DNA of 64,000 nucleotides from Tetrahymena elliotti 4EA (lineage: Eukaryota; Ciliophora; Oligohymenophorea; Hymenostomatida; Tetrahymenidae). How positions within the stretch are numbered: the stretch's first letter is position 1; each line of letters starts with the position of its first letter. The notes under the pieces are model-generated. The model was given only the letters and a program-made list of their open reading frames with translations, was not told the DNA's origin and did not search any database. Shown here in pieces: positions 25,701-38,500 of the stretch. Position numbers and translations under genes: made by a program. The stretch lies in the NCBI GenBank assembly GCA_000231825.2, contig JH720334.1, positions 228,652-292,651 on the forward strand, written 5' to 3'.

Positions 25701-26345
25701 GGGGGAATAAATCCTTCTATTCAGTAGTAATATCAGTAATTATAAAATAATAATAACAGGAGCTAATCAGAGAATCATAACTACTAAAATCTATAATAAT
25801 AGTTTTAACTACATCAATAGCTAAATAATTGCTTGAATTCTTAAACAGTAAACGTTTAATCTTAATACACAACTAATCCTAATAAAAAAATTGCAGTTAA
25901 ATCTTTTGATCAAGCATAAAATTTATAATACTGCCCTGAAGACTAAAATCAGATTTAACCTCAACCAAATAGTTATGCTGTTTAAAATACAACTAATTAG
26001 AGAGTAAGACCTCCAAAAAATAATAACTTTATTTTTAATGAAAATAATAAATTTATACCTTGCCCAATTGCATAAAATCCAAGTGGAGCTACAACAACTT
26101 CTTCAGCAACACAACACTCTAGAAATTATAGTGCTAACAACATGAGTAACAATAACAATAATAATTTAAAAAACTCAAACTATAAAATACATAGAAAGCA
26201 TCTAACCCTCTTGAATACTGATGATATCAGCTCTAAAAACTAGGGAAACTATGCCCAAAGTGAAATCAGCACATAAAAAGCTGCTTTTAGTGACATTCAT
26301 AACTTCTAAAATAGTAATCAAAATTAATATCATTAGCTGTATTGA
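22773..26345 (+). CDS. Giant Asn/Gln/Ser-rich low-complexity protein
   Basis: One uninterrupted frame of 1190 codons ending at TGA 26343-26345. Composition is dominated by Asn, Gln and Ser with many homopolymeric Asn or Gln runs; dozens of the Gln codons are TAA or TAG. No enzyme domain is visible. The best folded candidate is a stretch near 25400-25640 (LNDFFSKTLQVKPGELKNL; MEFSSLDDVEIQLDDLQIL), which is acidic and helical. Such Asn/Gln-rich proteins are intrinsically disordered and often act as scaffolds or RNA-associated condensate proteins; that is family-level inference only. The ATG at 22773 follows an AAAAG that could be a splice acceptor, so this frame may be the last exon of the coiled-coil gene just upstream rather than a separate gene. 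Confidence 0.75.
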
Positions 26346-27119
26346 ACGAAATTTTGAGCATTTCATAAAATGAAATTTTAATATAATTAATTGTACAATA
26401 ATAATAATAAATGGCCTATCTAATATTTTTGAAATAAAAAAGAAAAGCTAAAATAAATTTTGATTTTAAGTTCCATCATTTTTTCTTAAAATCTTCTAAA
26501 AAAGTTAAATAAATCTATAAATAAGCAAATCTTAACAAGTAGTGATCAAAATTAGTTTTCTAAATTCATGTGTAAATTTCTTATTAAACTGTATATAAAA
26601 TATTAAAGCATTTATGAATATTATATTTTACATTATCATTATCAAACTTAATTTATAATTTTTAAAGTATTAAGCATTTATGAATATTATATTTTACAAT
26701 ACATTACCAAATTTAATTATTATTTAACCATTAAAGTATCTCTAATATATCTTTAATGAAATATTTTATTTCAATTAATTACCTATATTATTTGTAAAAT
26801 AAAAAAATAGATTAAAGCTAAAATGCTTAAATAATTATTAAAATATATATAATGCTATTTATGGGATTTTATAAAATTTGATTTTGTTTAGAACATGTAT
26901 TGATAATTAATGATTTATAAAAAATAAAATTGAATATTCTGAAAAGCTATGAAATAGATTAAATAATAACAACAATATTATGATAAACAATATTTTATTA
27001 TAATGAAGTTTTCAAAATTAACAATTAATATATATATTGAAAGATTTGTTTATGTAATTATAGAGCTGTTTACAAAATTATTGTGGAAGTATTGAGGGAA
27101 AATAAATAGTTAATATAAA
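26346..27119. other. AT-rich intergenic, no gene seen
   Basis: Between converging 3' ends. Two near-identical segments (about 26590-26640 and 26655-26705, sharing TAAAGCATTTATGAATATTA) form a short direct duplication. No coding potential. Confidence 0.5.
26609..26701. repeat. Short direct duplication in intergenic DNA
   Basis: The motif AGCATTTATGAATATTATAT followed by TTTACA occurs twice about 60 bp apart, each followed by ATTA(T/C)CAAA-type sequence. It looks like a small local duplication in a 3' flank; no function can be inferred. Confidence 0.6.
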
Positions 27120-28501
27120 TCAAGATTTTTTTAGTTAAAATCCTCTTACTATAAATTGGTTTGATTTTTTATATGGAATACTAGCATTTAATTATGATTT
27201 ATTATTTTTATCAGAATCAAGGCTTTTTTCATGAGAAAATTTAGAACTTTGGGGTCTACCTTTTTTGCATATATTATTGCCAATAAATAAGTTCCTTCTT
27301 GCCATAAAAAATTAAACAGATTTCTCCTCTTCTTGTTAACAATCTTGTTCTTTATTATTAAGCTCTTGAGAATAATTGTTTATCTGAGTAGGAGCAAGAA
27401 ATTGATTTTCACTGAGTTAGTTTTAATTTAGGTTTTGATTTATTAAGAAAGGTAAGCTAGTTAAATCTTTACTACTTAAGTAGTTTTATTTATCATTATC
27501 TTAGATTAAAAAATTTAGAGATTATTCAAGCTATTAATTATCTGTTTTTATCTTTTTTTAAGTTTCGATTTTTTGTTAAATTAAGACATTTTAAAGAGGA
27601 GTCTGCTATCGTTTGAAACTATTACTGATATACAGCATTTTAGTTTAATTTAGCTAGGGATGAGACTGTAGTCCGAGCATTTAATGTGAAGATTAAGAAC
27701 AATATTAGTTTTCGTAGTAATTTTATGGTGATTGTGAGTTTCTTGAAGTGTTAAGTTTAGGAGATGATTAAATTCTTTGCTGAGCTGTTGAAGAGTTATT
27801 TTGTTGCTAGTTTTATCTTTGATTAAGACAACGTGAATGAATTGCAAAGAAGGAATCTTTTTTATTCAAATTTTGATTATGCTATTCACTAGATTTATTT
27901 AAAATATTTTAATCTTAAGATTCAATTTATTACTATTCAAAGTTATTTAATTCTACTTTTGATTTTTTTGGTTTTAAAATTTCCTATTGATGAAAGAAAG
28001 CATTTGTTAATGGGCTAGGCTCAGATATAATAGGGCTCTGCAAGGGAGAAATAATGTTTCTTTATCTAGATTTAGGAGATTATGGTTAATTTGGGTATTT
28101 TATATTTATTTTTTATTAATGTTCGTTAGAATAAAGATAATTATTATATGGTTCTCTTTATTTCATGAAAACCTTAAAATCAGGAACAAAATCTAACTCT
28201 TAGCCAGGAGAGTTATATTTCTTTTATATATTTTCTTTAGTTAATCTAAATACTTTCACATGGACTACATTCATTTTATTAGTTATTTTTATAATTTGGT
28301 GCTTTACAAAGCTGCAGATGAGTTTTTTGAATCTTCTACTTTTTATCTTCTTTGATATATGATATCTAGCAAATTAAAATTTAATCAAATTAAATAGCTT
28401 CAACCTTTAATTGGTTGTTGTCAATTAAAGTTCTTCTTCTAATTTTTTCTATTTACAAGTTTTAAAGATAATGATTCTTAATAAGGTAAATTTATGTACA
28501 T
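27120..28501 (-). CDS. Ser/Gln-rich unknown protein
   Basis: Family not recognised. The main frame is open from about 28460 to TGA at 27120-27122. It contains SP/SPK motifs (QPQSPKSRQ, NIISPLQSPII, SEPSPLT) that could be proline-directed kinase sites, Gln/Asn-rich stretches, and a basic C-terminus (FMARRNLFIGNNICKKGRPQ). An ATG at 28501 (MYINLPYQESLSLKL) lies in another frame just upstream and can be joined through a small GTAAAT...AG intron; a later in-frame ATG (MNVVHVKVFRLTKEN) near 28270 is the conservative alternative start. SP-rich disordered proteins are often regulatory; no role can be assigned. Start confidence is low, the body is fairly secure. Confidence 0.6.
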
Positions 28502-29512
28502 TTCTTCAACTTTAAAAGTAAATCAACTTGATACCATCATCATTTATGGTTAGAAAACTTCCTCAAACTTTAAAATTTAATTGATAAAGATTTTGAATTA
28601 TTGCTTTAATTTTATTGAATGCCAATAAAATAATTTTATGAAATTTACTTTTTCTTACATTGAAAAAAATTAAATTTTAAATTGAAATTACAAATTTTGT
28701 CAAAATTAAATAAACATACTTATATTTTATTATGTATTAACTCATTTGCACAGTTTATTATACTTAAAATATTTTTCAATCTTGTTAATTTCTATTAGAA
28801 ATCACGTTTAAAAATATTCACATTTAGCTATTTATTATATTCTCATGAGTAAATTATTTAGTAATTTATGATTTATATTATTCAGAGAAGTTATTGAATC
28901 AAAAGATTTAATATTAATTAATAAAAAAATTTTTGATCAAAAAAGTCATTTACAAAATCTTGTTATTAAATCTAACAATTTCTAATTTAAGCTATATCTA
29001 AGTAATTTTGAAAGAGTAAAATAAAAAAATAAGTTTCTTACAAAATACTTGAAAAGTATTGCAGTTCTATTATTTGAGCCAATTTTTTAGCAAGGAGTTA
29101 AAATTAATATTGATAATATTAATTAGATGTAAAAAATAAAAATATTAATTATATGGGAAACCAAAATTTATTTTTAGAAAGGGTGAGCATGTGTGGCTGG
29201 CTGATTAAAATATATTGTTTTGAAAAATAATGATATTAAATAAGTATAGAAAATTAATACTATTTAAATAAAAGTATTGAATGGATGATATGTTAGATGA
29301 GTAGTTATATTTAGCAATAGTACTAAGATTTTATGTTACTAAGAATTATCTCCTGAAAGTGATTAAGAATTAATTTTAAGAAAGCTTTTGATAAACAAAT
29401 TAAAATAATCAAAATAGATAATACAAATTTTATTTTATTAAGCAATTTGTCGTTTTTTTGAAGAAAAAGAAATCCAAATCACTCATTATCCTGTTAATCA
29501 AATCTAATTTTA
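28502..29512. other. Divergent intergenic region, no gene seen
   Basis: AT-rich DNA between divergently oriented genes; expected to hold two promoters. No recognisable element or RNA gene. Confidence 0.5.
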
Positions 29513-31492
29513 ATGATTAAGTGTACTTATCATGATTAAAACGAAGGCAACTATGTATGTTTCAGTGCTCTATGCAAGGATAGATTCAAAGTTTTGTGCA
29601 TGGATTGTATTGGATAAGATATGCATAAAGTACATTAATATTGCCAATTAAAGGAGCTATTTGAGAAAATAAAAGCACAGAAGGTTTTAAAAAAAATGAA
29701 GAATGAGGAGATTTTGTAGGAGATTAGTGATGCAGGTAATACTCTTTGCGAAAGGATATAAGAGGAGATAAATAAATTGCTTGAGCTTAAATAATAGCTA
29801 CAAAAAAGCATTTAATTGATTGTGAGTCATTTTACAGTGCACCTAGATTTGGATACGGGTATGGAACATGATGATCCTGAGTCAAGATGCACTAATAACG
29901 AAGAAGTTGAAGCATACCTTTAGACGATCATTGATTTTAAGAGCTACTCTTTAGATTTTTAAATAGATTCTAAACAAAATTTTTTGGGAGTGCAGCTAAA
30001 TAGTATAAAGAATTTATTTTCTTCAGAAAGGTTTCAGTTCTACAAGTATCCACTAGAAAATTTGAAAGAAAGAATTTCAGATGTCAGAAAATATTGCAAT
30101 TAAATTAATTAATCTTAAAGTGAATTCGAGATAAGTCTTAGAAAGAAATCTGCTGCTGCTAAATCTTCAAATACATCTTTAATTACTTAAGATACATCTA
30201 AATCTAATGGTAATAAATTCCATGATAAAAATCAAAATAGCTCAGGTAAAAAGCAAAATTAATTGAATAGCAATGATTAGAACCTCTACAATAATAAAAC
30301 AAGAAAGATGAGCATGCTCCTAAAAGACTCACTATTTAAAAATGGTCATATATAAAGCTCGAATAGCAAAGAGGCGATCCTTAAAGTGTATGACAACCTT
30401 AATTTTTAAAATTTACTTGATGACTTTATGAAAGAGTTAGACTCAAATGCTTTAGAATAAGTGAAATTGTTAATATTCTAAGATAAGTAGACAATATCAA
30501 GTCTTGACATTAATAAGATATTGAAAAAAATACAATAAAGTAGTTAAAATTTGATTGCCTTTAAGCTGTAAGCAAATACAAAAGTTTTAAAAATGTTTGA
30601 TAATGAGAAAATTTCTAATTGGCTAAATAAAAACTACTAGCAAACTCTGTAGGCTTTCGATTTGAGTCTTGTTTTCACAAAAGTAAATGAGTATGAAAAT
30701 TATTTAAATATTTTACAGCAATTAAATCTTCAGAATTTGTAAGAAATACACTTAAATTATATTTTAAGTTCAACTTAGAAATACGAAAGTCTGTTTTAAA
30801 GACACCACTAATTGACTAATATTAACTTAGATATATTATATTCTCTACCATCTTAAGTAGAAGAATTTTTTGAAGAATTCTTCTACAACTAAATAAAATC
30901 ACTTAAGATAACATAATTGTATCTCAACTTCAATATAAAAAATGGACAAAAAGGAATAGAATATTTATCTTCATTCTCCCTTGATTGTTCATTTTTGTAA
31001 TATCTAAATCAATTCTTAAACTCTCAAAAAGATACTTTAAAGGTATTTCATATCTCAGAAAATGTAAGATTCAACTCCTCTCTGCCTCTAGAAACTTCAG
31101 TTTTTATTGATGATTTGAAAATACCTTAGTTGAAAAGTCTCAGAATTCATTTTAATTTAATCAGCGAAGAAGATCCAAAAAACATTTTGCAATAAATAGA
31201 GAAGAATTTCCCATCAATTTAAGAATGTCGCTTATTTTCTTAGTTTGATTAGCTATTCTAAAATTCAATTTCAAAAAAAATGCTCAGTTATTAACAAAAT
31301 AAAATGGTTCATGTTTTGGCAATTTTAAAATGGAAGTTTATCAATTATTCAACAGAAATGATTATTGATATACTCAATACTGTCTATAACTAATAAAAAA
31401 TATTTGAGTAAGATATTAGCAACTGTATAAGCCAAAAAGGGATCATTCCTTCCAAAAATGAAATGCTTAAAGATATTATTGAAATAAAATGA
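29513..31492 (+). CDS. B-box-like zinc-finger protein with LRR-like tail
   Basis: Intronless frame of 659 residues. The N-terminus has Cys/His spacing of a B-box-type zinc finger: C4, H7, C16, C21, C29, C32, H38 and H41 (CTYHDQNEGNYVC; VLCMDCI; MHKVHQYC). A coiled coil follows at about residues 50-115 (FEKIKAQKVLKKMKNEEI), the order seen in TRIM-like proteins lacking a RING. The middle (about 200-290) is Ser/Asn-rich and disordered. The C-terminal half has regularly spaced Leu (LQQLNLQNLQEIHLNYIL; TQLYLNFNIKNGQKGIEYL; LKSLRIHFNLI), reminiscent of degenerate LRRs. Ciliates encode many such B-box/coiled-coil/LRR-like proteins, mostly uncharacterised; protein-protein scaffolding is the likeliest role. 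Start chosen as the first ATG before the zinc ligands. A perfect 20-bp palindrome follows the stop by nine bases. Confidence 0.8.
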
Positions 31493-33177
31493 TAATTACT
31501 GCAAGCTTTTTAAAAAGCTTGAATCATTAATTTATTTATAGTAAATAAAATATTTCCAATTCATAAATAATAATTGTTCTTTAAATAAGCACATCATTTA
31601 TTAAATTTTCAACTTATTTATTTTTTTTCATGAAATTTATTATTGTTAGACTAATATTAGTTAATGAACATGAAATAGAAAAATTAAAAAAAATACTTTT
31701 TGATTTTAAATAGAAAATAATATAAGATTTTACTTAATATTAATTAGTCTATTACAATTTTCTAATTTTTTTGCAAAATAAGAATTTTCTTCACAAAATA
31801 TAAAAAATAAATTCATAAAGAATTTTCCTCTTTTAAAGTCCTTTTTTTTCTTTTTTTTGTCAAGAAAAGCATTTAATTTTTAATTAAGTAAAGCATATTT
31901 CATTGTCATTTTAATATTTCTGAAATATTTAATTTCACAGATAAGCAATTTTATTAAAAAAATATGAAATAGAATTTTTTTTAAAAACTTTCCTTTCAAA
32001 ATAATCAAAAAAGCATTTACAAAATGAAAATGTAATGAATAGCTTAAAATTAAAAATATTTGTTTTACAAAATAGATTAATTTTATTATTTAATAAATAC
32101 AAGAAAATAATTAAAAGAGATTTTCTTAGTGTATTTTTAAATCAAATTTTTTAGGAAAAAAAGGAGGGGAAATTAAAATTGCTTTGATTTTAAATACATC
32201 TTTGTCATTTATAGTGAAAAAATACTCTTAATCAATTAATCAAAGCTTTATACATCCTTAAAGTGAGATAATTTCTCCAAAAACCCCTATATCTTAAATA
32301 TTTTTTTAATAAACACCATTTTTTAATATAATTTAAATTCAAATATGTCTTCATTTTTGAGTTTTTTTGTTTTCTGCAACAAAAAATTTAACAAAAAAGG
32401 TTTTTGATGAAAAATTAATGGTTTTAAGAAAATATCCTTTTTTGCATGAATTATTCCTTATCATAAAAATATCAATTTCACATTAAAAAACAAATGATAA
32501 AAAATTTTTGATAATCAAATTGAATTAAATAATTAGCTATGAAACTAGAGAAATCCTTGTAAAATTTATATTAATTTGATTGATAAACAAAGAGAGAAGA
32601 AAAGAAAAGTGAGAAGAGAAGAGTTGGTTGTCTAACATTTAATTTGGATGCAAAAAATGAGAGAAAAAAGCTAATAAATTTAATCAATAAACAAAAAGTA
32701 AAAAATGATTAAAACAATAAATATATGAAAGAGTAGGTATTTGATTGTTTATTTATTAAATTACAAAAGAAAAATACAAAAGAAAGCATGTATGTATATG
32801 TATCTATCTATCAATCTAACTAACTATCAATAAAGGAACAGAACAAACCAAAGCAATAATTAATTAATAAACATAAAGAAGTGATAAATAATAAAATTTG
32901 TATAGCTTAATCCCGCACAAAATATTATAAAAAGAAGAAACAAAAAAGCAAAAAAACAATAAAGTAAATAAATAAATTAAGAAAGAATCTTATCAAATAC
33001 AACAAAAAGATAGTCTCCTTAGTATATTATAGTAAGATTAACAAAAATTTGCTTTCAGCTAAAGAAAAAGGATATTCAGAAAAAGTACTTAGACCTTTAA
33101 ATTAGTAATAAACCTCTATCAGCCATTAAAACAAAAGCTTTCTATCAAATTATTACAGCAAAGAATCTCATTAAGAA
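31493..33177. other. Long AT-rich intergenic region
   Basis: Contains the palindrome at 31502-31521 and otherwise A/T tracts. From about 32580 to 33000 it is purine-rich (GAGAGAAGAAAAGAAAAG-like), which fits a long 5' leader for the gene at 33178. No gene is seen. Confidence 0.5.
31502..31521. repeat. Perfect 20-bp palindrome after a stop codon
   Basis: CAAGCTTTTT followed directly by AAAAAGCTTG, a perfect inverted repeat with no loop, starting nine bases after the TGA of the B-box gene. As RNA it could form a hairpin in the 3' untranslated region; as DNA it is a cruciform-capable site. Function unknown. Confidence 0.85.
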
Positions 33178-34946
33178 ATGCAAACCAACTACTTCGTTTA
33201 TTAAAAATAGGAAGATGATTAACCTGAAAATCTTCCATTACTTCCCTTGTAATCCAAATTCTCAATTACAAGCTAAATGAACCCTGTTAAGGGTCTTGAG
33301 ATGAAGAGATTAATTTCAGTAAATTAAGATGGTGCAGCCGAACCTTATATAGATTTAGGAAATCAAAATTATATTAACAACTATTTCGGCACTGGACTTA
33401 CTAACCAAAATTCATTTGTCCTCGATTTAAATAATTAACAAAGCTACATCCCCAATTATAATAACCAATCAAGCATGATCAATGATATGTTTTTGTAAAA
33501 TAATTAGAGCTACATCGATAGTGGTATATAGGGTCAACTTAGCAATGCTATTCAGTAAAATTAAAGTAAATTTTTTTTGTTTAAATTTTTCAATATGAAT
33601 TAAAATTAATCCAATTTGTAAATCATCCAACATAGATTATTTTTATAGCATAAAAAATAGCTAAAATTCTTACAATCTTAGCAATTCCTATTTAAATTAT
33701 TTACGAGTTTGAATTGGATAGAAATGGAGTTATCTATTATGCAAACTTTTTCATTATTTAAAATAAAAATTTCATTTAAATATTTGGTGCTTGTTTATCA
33801 ATAATATCTTTATTTATTTTTAATAAAATAGGATAGAATCAAACCTTCTACCCCTAATAATAATAGCAATAGTAAAATTACTTTGTAAACTCTAATATAG
33901 GAGGTAATACCAATTCAAGCAATAATAGCTTAAATCAACAGGTATTCTCCAGTCAACAGAACTAAAATGCTAATCTCATCTTTAAGAATCCTGATCAATT
34001 CAGTACTTATGTCTAATAGCAACCAAGCAATGGTAATAATAATATGAAATTTTAAGGTTAGAATATCATTGGTAGTAATGGATCCAATAGCAACACTGGA
34101 CTAAATACTTACAACAATAATCACATTAGCAACTACAACTTCTAAGGCTAATTATAAAATAAACAAATATAATAACACGGTAATTAGTATTAAGAAATTC
34201 AAGAAAAGAAGGAGGAAATAGAACAAGATGGATAAAATGTAGGGTATGACCACCAATTCTAAGCTCCTAAACCCTATTACTAATAGCAAATATCAGCAAA
34301 TAACCCAAACTTAATTAACTTTGTTATATCACAAAACCATTAAGATTATATTGATAGAAACGAAGCAGAGTATATTCCTGAGCACAAATCTCACCATGGC
34401 GATGAAGAAGAATCCAATAATTTCTCATAAAATAATGATGGAAACGGATAAGTATATTAGGATGAAGATGATGACTATCGTGATAACATGGACAGTCACA
34501 CTCGCCATAAAACAGAATGGCCTTCTCGTCCTAAAGGATAAACTAAGTACCAATAATGCCGTCATAGAAATATATTTAAAAATTTTGGTAATATTTTCCG
34601 TAAATTTGTTAACTTCCATAATCACTTTACTGAGAAAGCTCTTTCTAACCTTGATAATAACTAAGAATCTCTTAAAAATTTCCAACGTTGGCTCAAAAAG
34701 GAAATTCGTCTTGAAAATAAAAAAGATTTCATTGAAGGCTGGACTATTTGGAAAGACGAAGACGAGTAAATTAGATAATTCAAAATTATCCTCAAAGACC
34801 TCTCAAAAGATTTCTTCCAAGATTACATTTTAATCTATTTGTTGAATAGTAAGCTCTAAGATTTAGAAATTCATTTAAGATCTATTGGTCCTTGCCTTGC
34901 AGCTATCAACTAACCCAGTATTCTTTATAAATTCAGACCTATATGA
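33178..34946 (+). CDS. Gln/Asn-rich protein with conserved-looking C-terminus
   Basis: Two exons: from ATG at 33178 to about 33569, and from about 33832 to TGA 34944-34946, joined in phase 1. The N-terminal 400 residues are Gln/Asn/Ser-rich and disordered, followed by an acidic stretch (HGDEEESNNF; DEDDDYRDN). The last 160 residues are different: basic-aromatic and helical, starting HRNIFKNFGNIFRKFVNFHN and including FQRWLKKEIRLENKKDF, GWTIWKDEDEQIRQF and LEIHLRSIGPCLAAINQPS. I recall similar KNFG/KNYG-type C-terminal modules at the ends of many ciliate low-complexity proteins, but I cannot name a function. Frame is open upstream of 33178 for some distance, so the start may be further 5'. Two other open frames over 34321-34833 and 34425-34685 are shadows of this one. 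Confidence 0.75.
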
Positions 34947-35532
34947 TGATCTAAAAAAGATATAATTTTATCTATAGATCTTGATGATTTATAAAATATC
35001 TAGCAAAATGAAAGTAAAAGTTTGTAATATAATTTAAAATGTAAGAATATCTTATGTATTATAGATCAATTAAAAGAATTGAGTTGTTTAATAACATTTA
35101 AAACTATAAATTTAATATCATTTAAAGATTTTATTGATTTGCATTTTATTTATAAGTCTTTCCTTGCATTTATATCTATCTCTCTAATGCATTAACTTAT
35201 CAAAAGTAATATTTTTTTTACCTTATTTTGTAAATTAAATTAAATTTTGTTAGCTTTTTTTGTTTCAAAACACCAGAAAAAGCTTTTATTATTTTCAATA
35301 AAAAATATATTTTCTCAATCTTTCAATGTAAAATTCCTAATATAATGAGTAATAATATTTTTAAGCTTTTGAAAAGTTTTGTTGAATTAATCCTCTTATT
35401 GATTTTTTAGAAATATATTGTTCGTTTAGTATTTGATTTGTAAACTACACTTTAGATAATTTTAACAATTAATACAATATATATTAGAATTACATTATGA
35501 AAAATTTCTGAAAATTTTAGTTTTAAAACAAC
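34947..35532. other. AT-rich intergenic, no gene seen
   Basis: Between the converging stops of the Gln/Asn-rich gene and the mini-exon LRR gene. No coding potential or RNA signature. Confidence 0.5.
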
Positions 35533-38500
35533 TCAGAAAATTGAAAAATTAAAATGAGTTAATCTTTTGGTTTTATTTAGTTTTCTTTTAATAATTTCTG
35601 GGAAGTAGAATCCTTCGTACCTATAATAATAAGTATAAAATAATATGTATGTTGCCAAGTAAAACTGAAAATTTAAAAGCTTTAGTTTTATTTATTTTAT
35701 ATTAAAATATAAACACAATTTTTACGATAATTCAAGATCCAAAGTTTAGAGATCTGAGAATTTTGCTAATTCAAATACTAATCCTTATGATCCTATTTTA
35801 GTAATATTATTGGACCTATTAAAATATAAATTAAGTTAAGAAATATTTTAATGAGTGAAAAATATTCAAACAACAAATAAAAATCAAAATATCAAGGAAA
35901 TCTAAATTATTCCTTCATTAGCAAAGTCCTTATAATAAAAATATTCATAAGAAAGATGAAAAAAATATTTTTACTAGAGTCTAAGACTCAAATTTAAGAT
36001 ATTTGAGCTCTATGCTAACTCAGATCCTAATCCTTGTACCCCTATATTGCCAATATTATTGCTCCTTTTTAAAATAAAAAAAGATATTAATAAAATAAAG
36101 AAGTATTTTAACAGCTAGAAGAATGAAATGCTAAATACTTAATTTGAAGACAATAAATAAAAATTAATGAACAAAGTATTAAATAAGTAGAACTTAATTG
36201 TTCATCAATCAATTAAAATTTTTATTTATTCTAAAACTCATAATTAATTTTGAAAAATTATTTTACCTGAGATCAAGAATTAAAGTTAAGAGACTAGAGC
36301 ATTTTGCTAGCTCACATCCTAGTACTTTTGCCCCTTTTTCACCAATTTGATTAGACCTTTTAATGGTTCATGAAAATATAAATTAAATAAAGAAGTATTT
36401 AAAAATAAAAATGTGTATCAATTTGAAAAAAAAATAAGTAAATTCATGCGATTTCTTCATAAATTTTTTCTATTTATTTATTCTAAAATTTTTTACATGA
36501 GGCCAAGACTCAAAGTTAAGAGATTAGAGCATTTTACTAATTCATACCCTAGTCCTATAGCACCAATTTCACCAATAACATTGTTACTTTTAAAATATTA
36601 TATTGAGAAAATAGAATTGAATAATATTGTTATTGAAAAAATAAGAAAGAAAAAAAATTATAGTGTAAAGAAAGTATCAAGAAAATCTAACTCACAATTT
36701 AAATCACTTTTTTTATTTTATTATTAATCTGAAAATTCATAATTAATATTTAAACACTATTTTACTAGCACTCAAGTTTCAAAATTTAGAGTTTAGATAA
36801 TTTATAAAACTCAGATGCCATTCCTTGTACACCTGCTCCACCAATATTATTCATACTTTTAAAAATAGTAAAAATACAAAATAAAATATATGTCCAAATT
36901 CCTAAAATAAAAGTCTCATTTATTTATTCGAAAAATTTAGTATTAATATTGTAATAATATTTTTACGAAAGATCAAGACTCAAAGTTTAGAGATTAGGGC
37001 ATTTTGATAACTCAAATCCTAATTCTTATGCACCCTTTTAGCAAATTTTACTTTAACTTTTAAAAATAAAAAATAAAGAAAATTAAGAAATATTAAACTG
37101 TCTGTGAAAAATAAGCAAAAACTAGGACTTAATTTTAAAAAACAATAAACAAAATAATCAATTAAAATCTAAATTAATAATTTATCAATTAAGATCTTAA
37201 TTTAATCTCACATTTTATGAATATTTAAAAACTATTTTTACTAGAGTTAAAGTTCCAATTTTTAGAGATTAGGGTTTTTTACTAATTCAAATCCTAATCT
37301 TTAAGCACCTATTTCGCCAATATCATTTCTGCTATTAAAGATTATGAAATAGAATAAAAACTATTGAAAGAGTAAGAAGAAAAAAATATGAATTTTATTT
37401 GAAAAAAATAAACAAATATTAAAAGAGATATCGATTATTTAATAATAAATCACAATTTTTACAATAAGTTGAGATTTAAAGTTTATAGATTAGAACATTT
37501 TGCTAACTCAGAACCTAATCCTTAGACACCCATTTCACTTATTTCATTATTACTTTTCAAAAATAATAAATAAAATAAATCAATAAAATTTCAAAACAAG
37601 TTTTTAGTTTATTTGAATGAGAATAAATAAATTATAAATTTAAAGTATTTTTTTATTTATCTAACTAAAAACTAATAATTAATATTAAAAAACAGTTTTT
37701 ACTAGAGAAAAAGAGTTAAATTTTAGAGGTTAGAACATTTTTATAATTCAAACCCTAACTCGAAAGCAATATTATCATTAATAGTATGGTCCCTTTTAAA
37801 AAAATTCAAAGAATTATATTAAAATAAAAATGTTAATTGATTGATCATAATTCAAAAGTTAATGATTAATAATAAAGACAATTACGATAGATCAAGAGTC
37901 AATGTTTAGAGATGAGAGCATTTAGCTAAATAAGGTATTAACCTTAAAACACCATATTAGCCAGCAATTTTTTTACTTTTTAAAAAAAACTAAGAAAAGA
38001 AGTATTTAAAATTAATAAAATTATTAAATGTTTAATTTAAAAACAAAAAATGATAAAATTTTAAAAAGATAGATATTAGTTGTTCATAACTTTAAGTCCT
38101 ATTTATTGGGTTTTATTTTTAAAATTAATTTTACGAGAGAAAAAGAGTCAAATTTGAAAGATTAGGGTATTTTGTTAACTCAGATCCTAATCCTAATATG
38201 CCTATTTCACTAACATTATTGTTACTTTTAAAAATTAAAAAATATAAATTCTATCAATATTAAATCGCCAGAAAAAATAAAAATGTAAATTTAATTTAAT
38301 GGTTGAGAAAAATATCAAATAAATTGGAATTAGTTGTTCAAAAGTTCATCGCTTTATTTTTTCAAACATTTCTAAATCAAATTAAAACACTTTTTTTACT
38401 AGAGTGTAATACTTAGAGTTTAGAGATTAAAACATTTTGCTAAATCAGATCCTAATTATTATACTCCCTCATTATGAATATTATTTCCACTTTTAAAATA

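Noticed and set aside
34321..34833. Plus-strand 170-codon frame and a minus-strand frame at 34425-34685
   Set aside because: Both overlap the long exon of the Gln/Asn-rich gene, whose frame continues with balanced composition to TGA at 34946.
36413..36727. Plus-strand 104-codon ORF with a motif (RLKVKRLEHF) that recurs thirteen times across 35.7-38.8 kb
   Set aside because: The recurrence is the complement of the minus-strand LRR mini-exons. Some copies have TGA in the plus frame, while every minus copy keeps the LRR pattern and splice sites.
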